From Phycisphaerae bacterium (GTDB lineage Bacteria > Planctomycetota > Phycisphaerae > UBA1845), in assembly GCA_021604825.1 (NCBI GenBank), contig BQJS01000061.1, forward strand, positions 1 through 23,353: DNA of 23,353 bases, read 5' to 3'. This document shows, piece after piece, positions 20,683 through 23,353 of the stretch (its first letter is position 1; every line of letters begins with the position of its first letter). The notes beneath the pieces were generated by a model. It had not been told where the DNA came from. It did no database searches and saw only the letters and a list, made by a program, of their open reading frames with translations. Position numbers and translations under genes: made by a program.

Positions 20683-22785
20683 TTGCAGACTCCAAACTGG
20701 TATTGGCGCCGTCTAAGATCGATGTCACCAGCCGAAATCTGGTGGCGATCGTGTGGTGTCGCCCGACGCTGCGCGGATGGTGTCAGTGCGCCAATTCGAG
20801 AGTCACGTCGAACGTTCGATCATCTGGTGGGCAACGGTTCGTTTGAGACGGCCAGCCCATTCTTTGCCGGCCAATCGATCCCCTCGCTTCGTGAAGACCA
20901 GAAAGCAAGGCTCTTGGAGCAAGCCGATCGTTTGCTCGCGGGGCGATTTTCATTCTTCGATCTTGAAGATCTCACCGTCGACAAGCAGATCGATTGGAAT
21001 TTCGACTATTCAGCGAAGAAACACTCGCCCAAGACCAAGTCGTCGCGCATCGATTACCGTGATTTCGACGTCGCCGGTGACTGCAAGTTGGTATGGGAAC
21101 CCAATCGCCACCAACACCTTGTTGTCCTCGCCAGGGCGCACGCGGTGTCGGGCAAGATCGAATATGCCCGCGCCGTCCTCGATCAGATCGACAGTTGGAT
21201 GGACCAGTGTCCGTTCCCGACCGGTATGAATTGGCGTAGCCCGCTCGAATTCGGGGTCCGCATCATCAACTGGGTTTGGGCGTTCGAGCTGATCAAGCCG
21301 TCCGGCTTGTTGACGCAAGAGCGCTGGCGGACATTCGTGCCGACGGTTCACCGTCATCTCTGGTGTCTGGATCGAAGCTACTCGCGCTACTCGTCGGCGA
21401 ACAATCATGTCATTGGCGAAGCTGCCGGCGCCTACATCGCCGCGCGTTACTTCAACGGGTTTGCAGAATCAAACCGTTGGGCAGAGCGGGCCAAGCAGAT
21501 CCTCGAAGAAGAAATTGCCAATCAAACGCATCCCGATGGCGGCAATAAAGAGCAAGCCCTCGGTTACCATGTCTTCGTGCTTGAGTTCTTCCTGCTGGCT
21601 GGTCTGGTGGGGCGCAACGTTGGCGATGAGTTTAGCAAAGTGTACTGGGGTCACATCGAGCGCATGTTTGATTACGTCGCATCGTTTGTCGAAGGTGGCG
21701 GAAACCTGCCGCTTTATGGTGACTACGATGACGGGTATGTGTTGGACTTGGGCGATCGGTTGCAGCAACCGCAAGCCATGTTGGCCGTCGCCGGTGCGAT
21801 CTTTGAGCGCCCCGAATTCACGGCGCTGGCCGGTGAATGCAACGAACGCGCCGCTTGGCAATTGAATCAAGACGTTACTCCCTCGCCAGTCGCCGAATCG
21901 CCGTCTGCGGTCCGGTTGGAATCGAAGGCGTTCGCGGATACAGGTTACTACCTGCTTCAAAATGGCGCGAAGTCGCCAGCATCTGAAGTAGACGACCGCA
22001 TGAGTGTGGTCTTCGATTGCGCCGAACTGGGCATGGGCAGTCTCGCCGCCCACGGTCACGCCGACGCATTGTCGGTGACGCTTCGGGCATTTGGTTACGA
22101 CGTTCTGGTTGATCCCGGCACGTACGATTACTTCACGCATCGACAGTGGCGTGATTATTTCAAGAGCACCCGCGCCCACAACACCATCGCGGTGGATGGG
22201 CAGGATCAGTCCGAATTGCTCGGGCTGTTTCTCTGGGGCGAGCGGGCTGAGGCAAAGTGTGTTGATTGGTCACCGTCGGCGACGGGCGGTTCGGTCTCGG
22301 GCGAACACACCGGGTATCGGCGACTTCGCGATCCGGTCGGTCATCGTCGGACGGTTGAACTCGACGGCTCACGCGGTGAACTGGTGATTACCGATGAATT
22401 GACCGGTAAAGTAGATCATTGCGGCGAAATCTGCTTCCATTTTTCGGAATTTTGCAGCGTAGAAGAAATCTGCGATAACGCGGCTACTATATTGGCGCCG
22501 TTTGGTTCTGTTCAGATGACCTTGGATTCACGGCTTGAAGTTCGGGCCTATTGCGGTCAGGAAGCTCCCATCTTCGGCTGGGTCAGCCGTGGATATCACA
22601 AAAAAGTCCCCTGTCCAACCATCGTGGGAAAATTGCGATGGACGGGCAACACATCCCTGGTGACGCGTATTTGCCTGCACCGAAGCCCCGTCCATGAAGC
22701 CGGGAATCAGAGTGCCGGGCGATCGCAGTCACTTCCTCCACAGGGCGGTCTTGGTTTCAGGGAGGTCAGCCACCGTGGAGTATAA
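20683..22785 (+). CDS. Heparinase II/III family protein (polysaccharide lyase-like) of an exopolysaccharide locus
   Basis: About 700 residues. The first 25 (WYWRRLRSMSPAEIWWRS) match the N-terminus typical of heparinase II/III-family proteins found in polysaccharide clusters. An alpha-toroid region follows with FDYSAKKHSPKTKSSRIDYR, WEPNRHQHLVVLARAH and ANNHVIGEAAGAYIAARYF (Asn240-Asn241-His242 and Glu246 in the usual active-site stretch), then YGDYDDGYVLDLGD. The C-terminal beta domain carries the family motif HGHADALSV (from His457), DPGTYDYF and RAHNTIAVDGQDQSE. No signal peptide is seen, so export is unclear. Such proteins cleave or edit acidic polysaccharides; the exact substrate is unknown. 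The frame is open from TTG 20638; I favour TTG 20683 because AGGGGA lies at 20673-20678 and the family N-terminus starts right after, while ATG 20722 would cut into it. The gene overlaps the next by 11 bases. Confidence 0.85.
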   Translation: MQTPNWYWRRLRSMSPAEIWWRSCGVARRCADGVSAPIRESRRTFDHLVGNGSFETASPFFAGQSIPSLREDQKARLLEQADRLLAGRFSFFDLEDLTVDKQIDWNFDYSAKKHSPKTKSSRIDYRDFDVAGDCKLVWEPNRHQHLVVLARAHAVSGKIEYARAVLDQIDSWMDQCPFPTGMNWRSPLEFGVRIINWVWAFELIKPSGLLTQERWRTFVPTVHRHLWCLDRSYSRYSSANNHVIGEAAGAYIAARYFNGFAESNRWAERAKQILEEEIANQTHPDGGNKEQALGYHVFVLEFFLLAGLVGRNVGDEFSKVYWGHIERMFDYVASFVEGGGNLPLYGDYDDGYVLDLGDRLQQPQAMLAVAGAIFERPEFTALAGECNERAAWQLNQDVTPSPVAESPSAVRLESKAFADTGYYLLQNGAKSPASEVDDRMSVVFDCAELGMGSLAAHGHADALSVTLRAFGYDVLVDPGTYDYFTHRQWRDYFKSTRAHNTIAVDGQDQSELLGLFLWGERAEAKCVDWSPSATGGSVSGEHTGYRRLRDPVGHRRTVELDGSRGELVITDELTGKVDHCGEICFHFSEFCSVEEICDNAATILAPFGSVQMTLDSRLEVRAYCGQEAPIFGWVSRGYHKKVPCPTIVGKLRWTGNTSLVTRICLHRSPVHEAGNQSAGRSQSLPPQGGLGFREVSHRGV
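22759..22765 (+). promoter_or_regulatory. Ribosome binding site that supports a GTG start inside the heparinase-like gene
   Basis: AGGGAGG lies nine bases before GTG 22775, within the last codons of the heparinase-like gene. It indicates that the downstream gene is translated from this overlapping GTG. Confidence 0.7.
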
Positions 22786-23353
22786 CTCAACCATTCGGGG
22801 ACTCGGCGAGACGGAAGGGGAGGCGGTGCGCAGCGAGCGCGAAGGCTGTCCGACTTGCGGTGCGTCCATTCGCGGAATCGTCTTAGCCGGCGGTCCGTCA
22901 TATGGTGACTGCGAACTCGAACAGATCATGCCGCGCCCGATGTTGCCCGTCGCGACGCGCCCGCTCATTTGTCACATCTTAAGTTGGTTCGGACACGACG
23001 GCGTCGGTCGTGCCACGGTCTGCGCCAATGGAAACACTTCGCTGTTCTCGCAACATCTGCGAAACGGCGAAGGGCTTAAAGTTGCCATCGACTACACCGA
23101 AGACCTCATGCCGCGCGGACCGGCCGGTTGCGCTCACGACGCAGCACGGGATGGCGGTGAGGATCTTTTCGTGGTGGTCGAGGGAGGCGTTGTGCCGCAG
23201 GTTGAGTTGCAGACATTGCTTGAACACCATCATTCGACCAATGCGGCCATGACAATGGTGGTTCATGGAAGCGAACCATCCTGCAATCGTCGCCTCGAAG
23301 ACGAGGAGCCGCTTGGCATTTACGTCTTCAGTCGCGAATCGTTATCGTTCGTG
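22775..23353 (+). CDS. Nucleotidyltransferase-like protein with degenerate signature (cut by the right edge)
   Basis: The first 193 residues of a protein with the Rossmann-like fold of sugar-phosphate nucleotidyltransferases: IRGIVLAGG at 32-40, MLPVATRPLICHIL from 56, and a strand LFVVVEGGVVP near 131-141 followed by LLEHHHSTNAAMTMVV. Active enzymes have G-x-G-T-R after AGG, P-K-P before the LPV motif and N-G-D on the later strand. Here these are GPSYGDCE, PRP (Arg54) and EGG (Gly138 for the metal-binding Asp), so catalysis looks doubtful. A Cys-Pro-Thr-Cys motif at 25-28 precedes the fold. The GTG start has AGGGAGG nine bases ahead and overlaps the heparinase-like gene by 11 bases, so the two are co-expressed. 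It may regulate or scaffold sugar-nucleotide supply, or act on an unusual substrate. The C-terminus lies outside the window. Confidence 0.8.
   Translation, partial: MEYNSTIRGLGETEGEAVRSEREGCPTCGASIRGIVLAGGPSYGDCELEQIMPRPMLPVATRPLICHILSWFGHDGVGRATVCANGNTSLFSQHLRNGEGLKVAIDYTEDLMPRGPAGCAHDAARDGGEDLFVVVEGGVVPQVELQTLLEHHHSTNAAMTMVVHGSEPSCNRRLEDEEPLGIYVFSRESLSFV

Overview
The window looks like chromosomal DNA of a planctomycete, most likely a Phycisphaerae-type lineage. The evidence is two very large secreted proteins built from lineage-typical modules (tandem D-C-N-x-N-G-x-P-D-x-C repeats, G-A-C-C cysteine repeats, dockerin-like Asp-rich loops), two small proteins with PEP-CTERM sorting tails, many weak or absent Shine-Dalgarno sites, and moderately GC-rich DNA. 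No rRNA, tRNA, CRISPR array or insertion sequence was recognised.

Layout. Positions 1-2414 hold housekeeping-type genes: the start of a MATE exporter (minus, cut by the window edge), a stand-alone lysine-ketoglutarate reductase-like protein (plus) and a one-domain short asparaginase (minus). Positions 2415-2692 form a divergent control region with a 36-bp imperfect palindrome over a TATAAT box. Positions 2693-9190 encode a 2165-residue secreted subtilase fused to Cys/Asp repeats, a Pmp-like beta-helix, a second repeat block, a predicted seven-bladed propeller and four dockerin-like calcium loops. It is followed by a small PEP-CTERM protein with a cohesin-like fold (9285-9836). A DUF2071 gene and a DCC thiol-disulfide oxidoreductase gene follow as a translationally coupled pair (9864-11077). 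A STAS-domain gene faces them on the minus strand.

Positions 11700-16760, minus strand, repeat the same logic: a 1350-residue secreted multidomain protein followed by a small PEP-CTERM protein, and here the two share a homologous WTDYHW domain. A 1.2-kb gene-poor stretch with 16-bp tandem repeats and a perfect palindrome separates this from a coiled-coil lipoprotein (17969-19459) with a convincing terminator. After another gene-poor stretch come a small hypothetical gene, a heparinase II/III-family gene and, overlapping it, a nucleotidyltransferase-like gene that has lost its signature residues. This looks like the beginning of an exopolysaccharide locus that continues past the right edge.

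How the genes may work together. The central theme is the cell surface. Each giant secreted protein lacks its own sorting tail and is followed in the same direction by a small PEP-CTERM protein. In the first pair the giant ends in dockerin-like loops and the small protein is cohesin-like, suggesting a two-part anchor. In the second pair the relation is a shared domain. This is inference from sequence and gene order. Protein starts were moved from the longest open frame where a Shine-Dalgarno site, a promoter overlap or the family's usual N-terminus argued for it; alternatives are given in each entry.
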